Source of the DNA: Rhizobium sp. Root1212
GTDB taxonomy: Bacteria > Pseudomonadota > Alphaproteobacteria > Rhizobiales > Rhizobiaceae
Direction: 5' to 3'
Length of the DNA stretch: 64,000 bases
NCBI RefSeq assembly: GCF_001424985.1
Contig: NZ_LMDA01000001.1
Location: 939,599 to 1,003,598, forward strand
This document shows positions 33,770-43,035 of this stretch, one piece after another. The notes under the pieces were generated by a model. That model was not told the DNA's origin. It searched no databases and worked only from the letters and a program-made list of their open reading frames with translations. Position 1 is the stretch's first letter; each line of letters begins with the position of its first letter. The translations under genes and the position numbers were made by a program.

Positions 33770-36247
33770 TCAGGCTTCGACTATAAGCGCGACGGGCTGG
33801 CGTAGAACCGCAGATACGGGGAGGTCTCCTGTCTCGAATCTGCGACCGTTTACCAGCTCCTGTTTTCTGCCTGCAAATGAAGCCGGGATAATGATCCTGG
33901 TGTCGCCCCAAAAGGAACGCGATGCGGCCAGTGTCTGAGGTTGCACCAGCGAAAACATCAGGCGCGGAGCAACGGCTATAGCATAGTCGTTCCTTTTCAC
34001 GCGCATGAAGGCGACGACGTGGTCGGCGCGCTCCCCTTCGACGTGGAGCGGCAGATAGCCACCTTCCGAAAACAGGCTTTGGCGCTGACGGCGAAGCTTG
34101 AGCGCGGCCTTGATGAGGTTGAGTTTCTGGAAACGGGGATTTTTCTCCGCCTCATCTTTCGCTTCGAACAGCTCATAGTCCACGGGCCGCCGATTGTCGG
34201 GATCGACCAGGGAAAGATCGAAGCCTTCCGTGCCCTGGTAAAAATCAGGGACACCCGGACCGATGATTTTGATCAGGGTTTGGGTCAGGCTGTTGAGATA
34301 GCCGCCGACGATATAAGGCCGCACCGTGGAAATGAAGTCATCGACGAAATCCCGATTGTCCGATGAGAGCAGCGCCCTCGCATACCGTTCAACGGCTGCT
34401 TCATAGTCTTCATCGGGCTCCGCCCAATCGGTCCTCGTCTTTGCTTCGCGGATCGCCTTCAGCGCATAAGCCGAAAATCGCGTCTGTAGGCCGACAAGCC
34501 GTTCGGTTGTCGCTTCCTCGGGCAAGGCCCCAAGCAGCGCCTGGTAGAGCAGCCATTCGGTATTTGGGTCGGGCGCCGGACCATCGGAAAGGCGCCCGAT
34601 CAAATCTGCATTCATTTGCCGCCATCGCGCGACATGGCCAGCCCAAGCGTCGGCGTCCTCGCTGATCGTATAGAGGCGGGCCCGCGCATCCTCTGCGCGT
34701 TTCGTATCGTGGGTCGAGGTTGCCGTCAGACCCTGCGGCTGGGTTCGCATGCGCTCAAGCATGGCAGCGTGAAAAGCGTCCACACCGCCGCGTGCATCTC
34801 CCGGCTCGCCACCGACCTCGTTTGAAGCGATAAGGCCGTTGTAACGATAGAAGAGCGTGTCTTCCATCGACTTTGCCATGATCGGCCCGGTCAGTTGCTG
34901 AAAGCGGGTACGAAATTCCGCCGCGTCTGATGCCGAACTGCGAAGCAGTCCCGCCACGGCATCAATGGCTTCCACGTCTTCTACCCAACGTTTCGCGTTG
35001 GCAACAACATCGTCGAGGATGGCCGCATCCGTTTGAGATAACCCCTCCGCCGTGCCATACGTTCGATAAACGGGGAAACACACCAGCAGTTCGCAGATCG
35101 CGGACGCAAGATCCGAATGCCTGCTTTTTGGCAGGAGCTTCGCTGCGATGCCTGCCAGTCGCGAAACTTCGCCCGCGAAATTGCGTGTCGCCATATCCAT
35201 TTTCGCCTGCCGCCGCTCTTCCTCGTACGTACCAAGTGAGGGCACGACACCTCGATAATGACGATCGAGCTTTTCAAGGCCGATCCTGTCGATGAAGAGA
35301 TTGCTGGCGGCTTCGATGAATTCATATCCCGTCGTGCCGGTGACCGGCCATTCGGGTCGCGGATTCTCGCCGGGCCCAAGGATTTTCTCAACGACGATAA
35401 AGACATCTTCGCCGACAGCTTCGCGAAGGCGTTTCAAATAGCCGGCGGGATCGGCGAGGCCGTCGATATGGTCAAGACGCAGACCCTGGACCGCGCCGTT
35501 TCTCACCAGGTCAAGGATGAGGCGATGGGATTCGTCGAAAATCCTCGGGTCCTCGACACGCATCCCGACGAGACCGGTCACCTCGAAGAAGCGGCGGTAA
35601 GAAAGATGCCGGGCCGCCTCTTTCCAATGGATCAGTTGCCAGTGCTGGCGGCCGTGCAGGGCCGCCATCTTTTCCGGAGACCGGGAAAAGGCCGAGAGCG
35701 CACCCGGATTTCCGCCTGTCTCCTCGAGCAGCCACGGGGTGCTTTCCGGCGACAGAGGGTAACGGGCTGAGTGATAACGGAGAGTGTATGTGCCGGCTTC
35801 ACGCCGTTCGATTTGAAGCTCGTCATCGGCAACGGCTTCGGCAAAGCTTTTGCCAAGATGCGGCAGCGTCAACCGCTCGTTCCAGTCGATATCGAAATAG
35901 CCGGCGAAGCGGCTTTCGCGTCCCCGCTCCATGACATCCCACCACCATGCGTTCTCCTGCGAGGCGGCCATGTGGTTTGGTACGATATCAAGTATCAGGC
36001 CAAGCCCATGCTCTTTCAGCCCCGCCACGAAACGATCAAATCCGGCGCGTCCTCCAATGGCGGGGTCGATTTCATTGGCATCGGTCACATCATAGCCATG
36101 GGTCGAGCCCGACGTCGCAGTAAAGATCGGGGAGGCGTAGACATGGCTGATACCGAGACTTCTGATGTGCGGAAGGTTCTTGATGGTACGGTCAAAGGTC
36201 ATACCCTGGCGAAACTGAACGCGATATGTGGCGACCGGCGGCTGCAT
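33770..36247 (-). CDS. treY: Malto-oligosyltrehalose synthase
   Basis: GH13 enzyme of 825 residues that isomerises the reducing-end glucose of a malto-oligosaccharide to a trehalose unit. GH13 regions visible are SLGISHVYASPIF and STHGYDVTD near the start, LDIVPNHMAA (region I), LRLDHIDGLADP (nucleophile Asp region) and IVVEKILGPGE (acid/base Glu). TATSTHDTKRAED supplies the transition-state Asp. It is divergent from treZ, its functional partner, with the promoter region between them. Confidence 0.95.
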   Translation of the reverse strand: MQPPVATYRVQFRQGMTFDRTIKNLPHIRSLGISHVYASPIFTATSGSTHGYDVTDANEIDPAIGGRAGFDRFVAGLKEHGLGLILDIVPNHMAASQENAWWWDVMERGRESRFAGYFDIDWNERLTLPHLGKSFAEAVADDELQIERREAGTYTLRYHSARYPLSPESTPWLLEETGGNPGALSAFSRSPEKMAALHGRQHWQLIHWKEAARHLSYRRFFEVTGLVGMRVEDPRIFDESHRLILDLVRNGAVQGLRLDHIDGLADPAGYLKRLREAVGEDVFIVVEKILGPGENPRPEWPVTGTTGYEFIEAASNLFIDRIGLEKLDRHYRGVVPSLGTYEEERRQAKMDMATRNFAGEVSRLAGIAAKLLPKSRHSDLASAICELLVCFPVYRTYGTAEGLSQTDAAILDDVVANAKRWVEDVEAIDAVAGLLRSSASDAAEFRTRFQQLTGPIMAKSMEDTLFYRYNGLIASNEVGGEPGDARGGVDAFHAAMLERMRTQPQGLTATSTHDTKRAEDARARLYTISEDADAWAGHVARWRQMNADLIGRLSDGPAPDPNTEWLLYQALLGALPEEATTERLVGLQTRFSAYALKAIREAKTRTDWAEPDEDYEAAVERYARALLSSDNRDFVDDFISTVRPYIVGGYLNSLTQTLIKIIGPGVPDFYQGTEGFDLSLVDPDNRRPVDYELFEAKDEAEKNPRFQKLNLIKAALKLRRQRQSLFSEGGYLPLHVEGERADHVVAFMRVKRNDYAIAVAPRLMFSLVQPQTLAASRSFWGDTRIIIPASFAGRKQELVNGRRFETGDLPVSAVLRQPVALIVEA

Positions 36248-36326
36248 GGGACCTCTGGGATGTATGTTTCTGCGTCGCGAAAGCTCCGCAGCGACGAAAG
36301 GTTCCGCAACCGATTGAATAATACCG

Positions 36327-36351
36327 GGAACAATGACGTAGCGTCATCGTT
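36327..36351 (+). promoter_or_regulatory. EcfG-type promoter for treZ with a palindromic spacer
   Basis: GGAAC (36327-36331), exactly 16 bases, then CGTT (36348-36351). Inside the spacer is ATGACG-TAG-CGTCAT, a perfect inverted repeat (36333-36347). It lies 36 bases before the treZ start. Confidence 0.72.
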
Positions 36352-36387
36352 CGAAGCAGGCCACCTTCACGACCATGAGAGGCGCCG

Positions 36388-38157
36388 TTGCTCACATATT
36401 CCTTCGGACCAGCCATACAGGGCGGGGACATTCTGTTTCGCCTCTGGGCTCCCCTCCAGAGCAAAGTGAGTTTGAGGATAGAGGGACAAGACGATGAGCC
36501 TATGCAACGGCAGGCGGGAGGCTGGTACACGACATTCCATCCACGGAACAACGAACCTCTGCACTATCGCTTCGTGTTGGAGGATGGACTTGTGGTTCCA
36601 GATCCCGCCGCGCGCTTCCAGCCGGCCGGCCCGCACGGCCCGAGCGAATTCGTCGATCTGGAAAGCTACATATGGAAAGCCACGAACTGGAAAGGCCGGC
36701 CGTGGGAAGAAAGCGTCATTTACGAACTGCATATCGGTACCTTTACCCCTGAAGGTACTTACAACGCAGCGATTTCGAAGCTCGATCACCTAACGCGCCT
36801 TGGCGTCACGGTGCTGCAACTGATGCCGTTGAATGATTTTTCGGGTGATCGCGGCTGGGGCTATGACGGCGTGCTTCCTTATGCACCCTTCCACGCCTAT
36901 GGGCGACCGGAGGAATTGCAGCGGCTTGTCGACGAGGCGCATCAACGTGGTCTGAGCGTCTTCATCGATGTCGTCTATAACCATCTCGGCCCGGATGGAA
37001 ACTTCCTGCCGCGCTATGCACCTGTGTTCAGCGACAAGCACAGTTCCGCCTGGGGCCAAGGCATCAACCTCGATGGCGACGGCGCCCGATCGGTCCGTGA
37101 CTACTTCATCGAAAACGCGGTCTACTGGCTGGACCGCTTCCGTTTCGACGGTATCCGTTTCGACGCGGTGCATGCCCTGCGCGATGACAGCGAAACGCAT
37201 TTCCTGACCGAACTGGCCACCCGCGTTCGCGGAAGTTTTCCAGAGCGGCATATTCACCTCATCCTGGAGAACGAGGACAACGACAGTCAGTTTCTCGAGC
37301 GGGATGGCGATGGTGCACCCCGCCTCTTCACGGCCCAATGGAACGACGATGCGCATCACGTTCTGCATACTGCCGCAACCAACGAGGATTTTGGCTACTA
37401 TAAGGACTATGCCCGCGACGGCGCGAAGATCGCACGCGCACTGGCGGAAGGTTTTGCGTTTCAAGGTGAAGACATGCCCGCCCGCGGGAAACCGCGCGGA
37501 CAGCCGAGCGGGCATCTTCCGCCCACGGCTTTCATCGCCTTCATCCAGAACCACGATCAGGTCGGCAATCGCGCCAAGGGGGATCGTTTGAGCGACAGCA
37601 CGACATCGGCCCAGCGGCGAGCGCTGGCCGCGATCTATCTCCTTCTGCCGCAAATTCCGATGATCTTCATGGGCGAGGAATGGGACAGCCGCCAGCCGTT
37701 CCCCTATTTCTGCGATTTCGACGTCGAGTTAAACCGCACAGTGCGCGACGGGCGGCGCAAGGAGTTTTCCAGTCTCCTGGAAATGGACGCGCAATCGAGC
37801 GTGGAAATCGACCCGGCCAGCGGCGACACCTTTTTCCATGCAAAACTCGACTGGCCGAGCCTCGCGAACTCGCGGAATTCCACCCATCTGATCCACTATC
37901 AGGCCCTGCTGGATGTCCGCCGAAAAACAATTATGCCATTGCTCGCCGGGATCAGGCGCGGCGGACGGGGACAAAGCGCTGGACCTGTGGTCCAAGTGGC
38001 TTGGCAGACCACCGAAGGTGAACTCGCCCTCATCGCCAATCTCTCCGACGCGGAAGTACCCTCCCAGGGCATTCTCCATGGAAGAGTGCTTTGGGAGGAA
38101 GGCGAAATCTCCGACCGGGAATATGGACCGTGGTCGGTACGCTGGACGCTCGGCTGA
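36388..38157 (+). CDS. treZ: Malto-oligosyltrehalose trehalohydrolase
   Basis: GH13 enzyme of 589 residues that releases trehalose from maltooligosyl-trehalose made by TreY. An N-terminal beta-sandwich (FGPAIQGGDILFRLWAP) precedes the barrel, with VFIDVVYNHLGPDGN, the nucleophile region FDGIRFDAVHAL, the Glu-containing LILENEDND and FIQNHDQVGNRAKG. The start is TTG at 36388, after GAGAGGCG. The gene is controlled by a perfect EcfG-type promoter, and it ends only 5 bases from the convergent otsB gene. Confidence 0.94.
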   Translation: MLTYSFGPAIQGGDILFRLWAPLQSKVSLRIEGQDDEPMQRQAGGWYTTFHPRNNEPLHYRFVLEDGLVVPDPAARFQPAGPHGPSEFVDLESYIWKATNWKGRPWEESVIYELHIGTFTPEGTYNAAISKLDHLTRLGVTVLQLMPLNDFSGDRGWGYDGVLPYAPFHAYGRPEELQRLVDEAHQRGLSVFIDVVYNHLGPDGNFLPRYAPVFSDKHSSAWGQGINLDGDGARSVRDYFIENAVYWLDRFRFDGIRFDAVHALRDDSETHFLTELATRVRGSFPERHIHLILENEDNDSQFLERDGDGAPRLFTAQWNDDAHHVLHTAATNEDFGYYKDYARDGAKIARALAEGFAFQGEDMPARGKPRGQPSGHLPPTAFIAFIQNHDQVGNRAKGDRLSDSTTSAQRRALAAIYLLLPQIPMIFMGEEWDSRQPFPYFCDFDVELNRTVRDGRRKEFSSLLEMDAQSSVEIDPASGDTFFHAKLDWPSLANSRNSTHLIHYQALLDVRRKTIMPLLAGIRRGGRGQSAGPVVQVAWQTTEGELALIANLSDAEVPSQGILHGRVLWEEGEISDREYGPWSVRWTLG

Positions 38158-38162
38158 CAATG

Positions 38163-38921
38163 TCACGCCACCATGGATGCCAGTACGTTCCGTAGGAGTG
38201 CCGGCGATGACAGCCGGTTTCCGGCGCAGCTTGGAGCATCGATCGCGCCGACGCGGATCGAAATGCCACCACGCGCATTGGCCACTGCGAACATCGCCTC
38301 ATCTGTCAGGTCATCGCCGATCGTCACGGGCCGCCTGCTCTTGAACGGCTCAGCCTGCAGGAAACGCTGAACCGCATCGCCTTTGCTCGCTCTTGCGGGA
38401 CGCAATTCGAACACCATCTTGCCGAGCTGCAACGCCCATTCAGGCCCGGCAAGCTCGGCATAATAACGCATGCGTTCCTCCAGCAGCTTCTCGTAGTCCG
38501 GGGCCAGACGGTAGTGTGCGGCGACGGCCGGTCCTTTGTCCTCTATCAGCACGCCAGGATACGCCTCGGCCTCCTTCACCAGCAGATGTTTCAACGCCTT
38601 AAAAGCCTCGGTCTCGACCACGCCGGAAAGGCCGTTGGCATCGCGGAATTCCGCGCCATGCAATCCGGCAAGCGGAAAGGCATAGGGCCTGAACAGCCTG
38701 TCGGCATAAACCAGCGATCGCCCCGTAACCAAAGCCATCGCACCGCCAAGTCTGTCGTGGAGCCGTTTGAGGTGCCCAGGCAGTTCTGTCGGAACTTCAA
38801 TGGCATCCGGCGTCGGAGCAAGGTTCAGAAGCGTTCCGTCGATGTCCAGGAACAAGGCCCATTCGCTCGGGGACGTGAATAAAGTCTCCAGCAACGGCAC
38901 TGTCACATCATCATCCTGCAC
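38163..38921 (-). CDS. otsB: Trehalose-6-phosphate phosphatase
   Basis: HAD-superfamily phosphatase of 252 residues that dephosphorylates trehalose 6-phosphate. A GTG start at 38921 is chosen because GGAGGATGGG precedes it at good spacing; upstream in-frame codons lack this. HAD motif I is LFLDIDGTLLNLAP near residue 20, motif II is MALVTGRSL, motif III contains the RPARASKGDAVQRFL Lys, and motif IV is TIGDDLTDEAMF. No otsA is in the window, so the substrate must come from an enzyme encoded elsewhere. Together with treYZ it gives a second trehalose route. Confidence 0.9.
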   Translation of the reverse strand: MQDDDVTVPLLETLFTSPSEWALFLDIDGTLLNLAPTPDAIEVPTELPGHLKRLHDRLGGAMALVTGRSLVYADRLFRPYAFPLAGLHGAEFRDANGLSGVVETEAFKALKHLLVKEAEAYPGVLIEDKGPAVAAHYRLAPDYEKLLEERMRYYAELAGPEWALQLGKMVFELRPARASKGDAVQRFLQAEPFKSRRPVTIGDDLTDEAMFAVANARGGISIRVGAIDAPSCAGNRLSSPALLRNVLASMVA

Positions 38922-38994
38922 GACCCATCCTCCGGCTGCCATCCTCAAGGCAATTAGTCTCCACGCGGATATCGACAAGGCGTTTTCGCTCGCG

Positions 38995-39019
38995 GGAACA
39001 TCCGTTTGATCGAGGCGTT
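38995..39019 (+). promoter_or_regulatory. EcfG-type promoter for the ROK-like kinase gene
   Basis: GGAAC (38995-38999), 16-base spacer, CGTT (39016-39019), exact consensus, ending 35 bases before the ATG of the ROK gene. Confidence 0.72.
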
Positions 39020-39054
39020 GTGCGAATTGCGGACGTCATCCATGGGGGTTTTCA

Positions 39055-40122
39055 ATGGCACAACCACGCGCTGCGAAGAAGCTGCAGGGACATACGCCTC
39101 TCATTCACGGCGCGCTTGAACTGCCATCGGTTTTGGTTGACGACTACAATAACGAGACGCGCGAGCGCGGCCAGTTCGTCGGCGACAAGGCCAACAAGGG
39201 CGCCTTCCAGGAAAAGTTGCACCATTGGCGAAAAGTTTTACGTGACTATGGCGACGATCCGCTTGGAAAAACGCTCACCAACACTGTCTCCAAAAAGAAG
39301 GTGGATGCTCTCCTGGAGAGCAAAAATGTAAGCGATGTCGCGTTGGCTATGGCCACCATAGAGGACTTTTCTCGCGATTTCGCTGATGTCATCACCAAGT
39401 TCATGGCGTTCAAAGCATGGGCGAAGACCGAACGCATCGTCGTCGGTGGCGGCTTTAGAGAAAGTCGTACCGGAGAGATTGCCATTGCCCGCACCATGAT
39501 GATCCTGCGCGCCGGCGGCCTGAATGTCGATCTGGTCCCGGTCGCCCAGCATCCGGATGACGCCGGACTGATCGGCTCGGTTCATCTGATGCCCGCCTGG
39601 ATGCTGAAAGGTCACAACGCGATCCTTGCCGTCGATATCGGTGGAACCAACATACGCGCCGGCATCGTCGAGTTCGCGCGAGAAAAACACAGGATCGTCG
39701 ATGCATCGGTGCGGGATTCGGATATCTGGCGGCATACGGACGACGAGCCGAGCCGAAGTGCCGCCGTCGAGCGGCTCGCCGACATGCTGAACACTCTCGT
39801 ATCCAACCAGGGAAAACTGAAACTTGCGCCGCTGATCGGCATCGGTTGCCCCGGCATTGTCAATCCGGACGGCGCCATCGAACGTGGTGCCCACAATCTG
39901 CCCGGCGGCAACTGGGAAAGCGATCACTTCAACCTGCCCACAGCCATCACGAAAGCCATCCCCTGCATCGGCGGCCATGAGACGTTCGTGATGATGCACA
40001 ATGACGCTGTCGTTCAGGGCCTCTCGCAGCTCCCTTCAATGGGCGACGTGTCGCGCTGGGGTGTGATGACGATCGGAACCGGACTTGGCAATGCCCGGTT
40101 CACCAATCGTGAGCCCGCCTGA
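39055..40122 (+). CDS. ROK-family sugar kinase-like protein with circularly permuted motifs
   Basis: Protein of 355 residues. The ROK ATP-binding motif LAVDIGGTNIRAGIVE begins only near residue 190, followed by IGIGCPGIVNPDG, a catalytic-Asp segment MMHNDAVVQGLS and the phosphate-2 motif MTIGTGLGNARF, after which the protein stops. The segment that normally ends a ROK kinase, an RIVVGGGFRESRTGE strand with helix, instead lies near residues 130-150. The motif order therefore looks circularly permuted. The first 120 residues are helical and unassigned, and the zinc-site CGxxGC motif is not visible. A glucokinase-like role among trehalose/glycogen genes is plausible but unproven. It is driven by an EcfG-type promoter. 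Confidence 0.78.
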   Translation: MAQPRAAKKLQGHTPLIHGALELPSVLVDDYNNETRERGQFVGDKANKGAFQEKLHHWRKVLRDYGDDPLGKTLTNTVSKKKVDALLESKNVSDVALAMATIEDFSRDFADVITKFMAFKAWAKTERIVVGGGFRESRTGEIAIARTMMILRAGGLNVDLVPVAQHPDDAGLIGSVHLMPAWMLKGHNAILAVDIGGTNIRAGIVEFAREKHRIVDASVRDSDIWRHTDDEPSRSAAVERLADMLNTLVSNQGKLKLAPLIGIGCPGIVNPDGAIERGAHNLPGGNWESDHFNLPTAITKAIPCIGGHETFVMMHNDAVVQGLSQLPSMGDVSRWGVMTIGTGLGNARFTNREPA

Positions 40123-40236
40123 TTGAGGCTCCATATTCGTCCCGCCCTCAAAAGTTTCTGATGCTCAACATGCCGTTTTGCCGGCAGGTTACGGCTGGTC
40201 GCCACGACGCACGGCTCCGAACGCTCCCGTTCTGGT

Positions 40237-40261
40237 GGAACGAACCAGGCCCCTACGGGTT
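40237..40261 (+). promoter_or_regulatory. EcfG-like promoter for the DUF982 gene
   Basis: GGAAC (40237-40241), then after 16 bases GGTT (40258-40261), differing from CGTT by one base. It ends 36 bases before the DUF982 ATG. Confidence 0.55.
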
Positions 40262-40297
40262 AAATCCAGGCAAACTTACATCTAAGAGGTTCAAACA

Positions 40298-40558
40298 ATG
40301 GGTAGACAAGCTTGGGCGACGCCCGTGCATTTCGAAACATCCGATGGTTATCCGTATACCGTGAGCGGCCCTGTTGAAGCACTGGAGGCTCTGGTCTCGA
40401 TTTTCCCGGACAAATTCGGTTCCCGCTACGAGGAGGCAGTCGCGGCATGCCGGGCAGCCCTCGAGGATGAGGCATCGACCGGTTCCACCAGACGCAAATT
40501 TTTGTCGTCATTGGAGGAAAACGGGCTTCCTGTTCTCCACGTCGAGATCAATAATTGA
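40298..40558 (+). CDS. DUF982 small protein
   Basis: Protein of 86 residues matching the DUF982 pattern: PVHFETSDGYPYTVSGPVEALEAL is represented by its core YTVSGPVEALEAL, then a basic/acidic helical stretch YEEAVAACRAALED and a C-terminal FLSSLEENGLPVLHVE. DUF982 proteins are small soluble proteins widespread in rhizobia, often in several copies, with no known function. The gene lies between the ROK kinase and glgX and has an EcfG-like promoter, so it is probably a stress-induced member of the island. Confidence 0.85.
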   Translation: MGRQAWATPVHFETSDGYPYTVSGPVEALEALVSIFPDKFGSRYEEAVAACRAALEDEASTGSTRRKFLSSLEENGLPVLHVEINN

Positions 40559-40620
40559 ACTCAGTGCGCGCCCGGTGAAGCGGCAGCATTCGGTGCTGCC
40601 GCATCGACACAGGAATTCCC

Positions 40621-42705
40621 TCACCCGTCGGCGGTAAACGCCATAACGCTTTCCGCCGATACGAAAACGCTGCTCTCAACCACATCCTGGAGGAACGGAT
40701 CGTCGGCACGCGTGTCGAGAAGCCGCCGCCATGCAAGGCCTTCTTCCACCGACGGCAAAGTAAACTCCGCCTCCCCGCCTGCGTTGAAGATAACAAACAA
40801 CCGGTCGGTCACCTCCGGCGGATCGTTCTCGATTGATCTTGCAACGAGGCAGGCGCCGAGAATGCGGTTTTGCGGATACTCCCAGGCTCCTTCGTCCATC
40901 AAGGTACCATCGGCTTTGTACCAGTCGATATGATTGGGTCCGTCCTCGCCGTTGGAGAACCGCTCCGGGCGCAAACCGGAATGCTCCTTGCGCAAGGCGA
41001 TCAGGTTGCTGCAGAGCTCCAGGAAGTTTTCCTCGTCGCGATCCCAGTCGATCCAGCTGATTTCGTTGTCCTGACAGTAGGCATTGTTGTTACCGCCTTG
41101 ACTGTTTCCCATTTCATCGCCGGCAAGGATCATCGGCACGCCCTGGCTCAGGAGCAGCGTCGCCATCATATTGAAGCGGCGCTTGAGCCGGGCATGGTTG
41201 ACCCCGGCATCGTCGGTTTCCCCTTCGACGCCCATATTGTCAGACTGGTTGTTGGAATGCCCGTCGCGGTTTTCCTCGCCATTGGCCTCATTGTGCTTGT
41301 CGCGGTAGGAGACCGTATCGGCCAGTGTAAAACCGTCATGGGCGCTCAGGAAGTTGATAGAGGCCGTCGCGCCGCGATCGGAGTGATTGAACTGGACCGC
41401 CGAGGCGCTGACACGCTCGGCGAGCTTCGGCACCATGCCTTCGTCGCCCTTCCAGAAGCGCCGCACATCGTCGCGATACTTGTCGTTCCATTCACGGAAG
41501 GGAAACGGAAAGCCCCCGACCTGATAACCGCCATCGCCGACATCCCAGGGCTCTGCGATTAGCTTCACGCCGGCCAGAACCGGGTCCTGCCGGATGGCGT
41601 GGAAGAAAGCCCCGTCCCGATCGAACTCGACATGGCGGGTCCGTCCCAACGTACTTGCCAGATCGAACCGGAAACCATCCACATGCATCACCCCCACCCA
41701 GTAGCGCAGGCTGTCGAGAACCATGCGCATGACCATCGGATGGGCGACGTTGAGCGTATTTCCGGTGCCGGTCGTATCATAGGTATGGCGGGCATCGTCC
41801 GGCGAAAGACGATAGTAGCTTAGATTGTCGAGACCGCGAAAGCTCAGCGTCGGACCGCGCTCGGAGCCCTCGGCGGTGTGGTTGTAAACGACATCCATGA
41901 TCACTTCGATGCCGGCCGCATGAAAGCGCTTCACCATCGTCTTGAATTCCATGATGCGCGATTTCGCGAGATAGCGCGGCTGGGGCGCAAAGAATCCAAG
42001 CGACTGATAGCCCCAATAATTCCGCAGTCCCTTTTCCGTGAGATAGCGATCATCCGGGAAATAATGGATCGGCAGCACCTCCACCGCGGAAACGCCAAGC
42101 TTGACCAGATGCTCGATGATCGGCTCGCTGCACATGCCGAGGAAGGTGCCGCGCAATTCTTCGGGCACCTGCGGATGCTGCATGGTCAATCCGCGGACAT
42201 GGGCTTCATAAATGATGGTTTCGGTCCACGGCCGGCGAATGCTCTGATCGCCGTCCCAATCGAAGTCGGTATCCTGAACCACGCCTTTCACCATGAACGG
42301 CGCGCTATCGCGCTCGTCGAATGAAAGATCATCCTGAGGATCGCCTACCCCATAGCCGTAAAGGGCGTCGTCCCAGACAAGTTCTCCGACGATCTGTTTG
42401 GCATAGGGATCGAGCAGAAGCTTGTTAGGATTGAAGCGATGGCCCTGCGCCGGGTCATATGGCCCGTGGGCGCGGTAGCCGTAAACCGTGCCGGGTTTGA
42501 GACCCGCAATATAGCCCGACCAGATATCCCCCTCTCGCTTCGGAAGCTGCATGCGCGCCGTCTCCGTCTTCCCGTCAGGGGAAAAGAGGCAAAGGTCCAT
42601 CTGTTCGGCATGAGCAGAGAAAACAGAAAAATGAATGCCTTCACCGGTGTATTCCGCACCGAGTTCGGGTTTCAGATAGTCAAGCTGGGAGAAAGCCAGG
42701 TCCAT
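40621..42705 (-). CDS. glgX: Glycogen debranching enzyme
   Basis: GH13 isoamylase-type debranching enzyme of 694 residues that removes short alpha-1,6 branches from phosphorylase-limit glycogen. An N-terminal CBM48 domain (GAEYTGEGIHFSVFSAHAEQ, seen from GIHFSVFSAHAEQMDLCLF) leads to the barrel with VIMDVVYNHTAEGS, the nucleophile region VDGFRFDLASTLG, the acid/base Glu in KLIAEPWDVGDGGYQ and LSAHDGFTLAD. The product may supply the malto-oligosaccharides used by TreY. A DUF2934 gene 101 bases upstream may be co-transcribed. Confidence 0.95.
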   Translation of the reverse strand: MDLAFSQLDYLKPELGAEYTGEGIHFSVFSAHAEQMDLCLFSPDGKTETARMQLPKREGDIWSGYIAGLKPGTVYGYRAHGPYDPAQGHRFNPNKLLLDPYAKQIVGELVWDDALYGYGVGDPQDDLSFDERDSAPFMVKGVVQDTDFDWDGDQSIRRPWTETIIYEAHVRGLTMQHPQVPEELRGTFLGMCSEPIIEHLVKLGVSAVEVLPIHYFPDDRYLTEKGLRNYWGYQSLGFFAPQPRYLAKSRIMEFKTMVKRFHAAGIEVIMDVVYNHTAEGSERGPTLSFRGLDNLSYYRLSPDDARHTYDTTGTGNTLNVAHPMVMRMVLDSLRYWVGVMHVDGFRFDLASTLGRTRHVEFDRDGAFFHAIRQDPVLAGVKLIAEPWDVGDGGYQVGGFPFPFREWNDKYRDDVRRFWKGDEGMVPKLAERVSASAVQFNHSDRGATASINFLSAHDGFTLADTVSYRDKHNEANGEENRDGHSNNQSDNMGVEGETDDAGVNHARLKRRFNMMATLLLSQGVPMILAGDEMGNSQGGNNNAYCQDNEISWIDWDRDEENFLELCSNLIALRKEHSGLRPERFSNGEDGPNHIDWYKADGTLMDEGAWEYPQNRILGACLVARSIENDPPEVTDRLFVIFNAGGEAEFTLPSVEEGLAWRRLLDTRADDPFLQDVVESSVFVSAESVMAFTADG

Positions 42706-42806
42706 GGTTCACCGTTGGGTTCGGAGCGGGAAAATGGATGGAAAAAGCGCCGCCCGACGGACGGGCGGCAAGAAAACGGAAATAGCCTCGCAGCGACGAT
42801 GCCTGT

Positions 42807-42980
42807 TTAGCCGCTGTTCTTCTTCTCGGATTTGTCAGGCTGTTCTGCGGAGGGAGCGCGTTGCTTCAGTTCCTCCTCGGCTTGCCGCCAATGCTCGTCG
42901 TGCCGACCATCGGGGCGATTGTCGCCCTCCCAAAGCGCATAAGCGCGTTCGTGCAGCCACCTCGTCCAATCATCTTCCAT
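42807..42980 (-). CDS. DUF2934 small protein
   Basis: Protein of 57 residues beginning MEDDWTRWLHERAYALWE, followed by GRHDEHWRQAEEELKQR. The pattern Ax(A/L)WExxGrPxGrxxEHWxxAE is the DUF2934 signature. AAGGAG seven bases before the ATG fixes the start. The family is common in rhizobia and of unknown function. An EcfG-like promoter precedes it and glgX follows it. Confidence 0.82.
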   Translation of the reverse strand: MEDDWTRWLHERAYALWEGDNRPDGRHDEHWRQAEEELKQRAPSAEQPDKSEKKNSG

Positions 42981-43010
42981 GGCAGACTCCTTTCCACGTC
43001 GTCGCTTTTG

Positions 43011-43035
43011 AACTGCGCTCGCGGTCAAAAGTTCC
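43011..43035 (-). promoter_or_regulatory. EcfG-like promoter for DUF2934 (and possibly glgX)
   Basis: Reverse strand: GGAAC (43035-43031), 16-base spacer, AGTT (43014-43011), one base off consensus. The start codon of DUF2934 is 31 bases beyond. Confidence 0.5.

Noticed and set aside
36281-36305. Possible EcfG promoter for treY on the reverse strand
   Set aside because: GGAAC is present, but the -10 at 16-base spacing reads GCTT, too far from CGTT to call.
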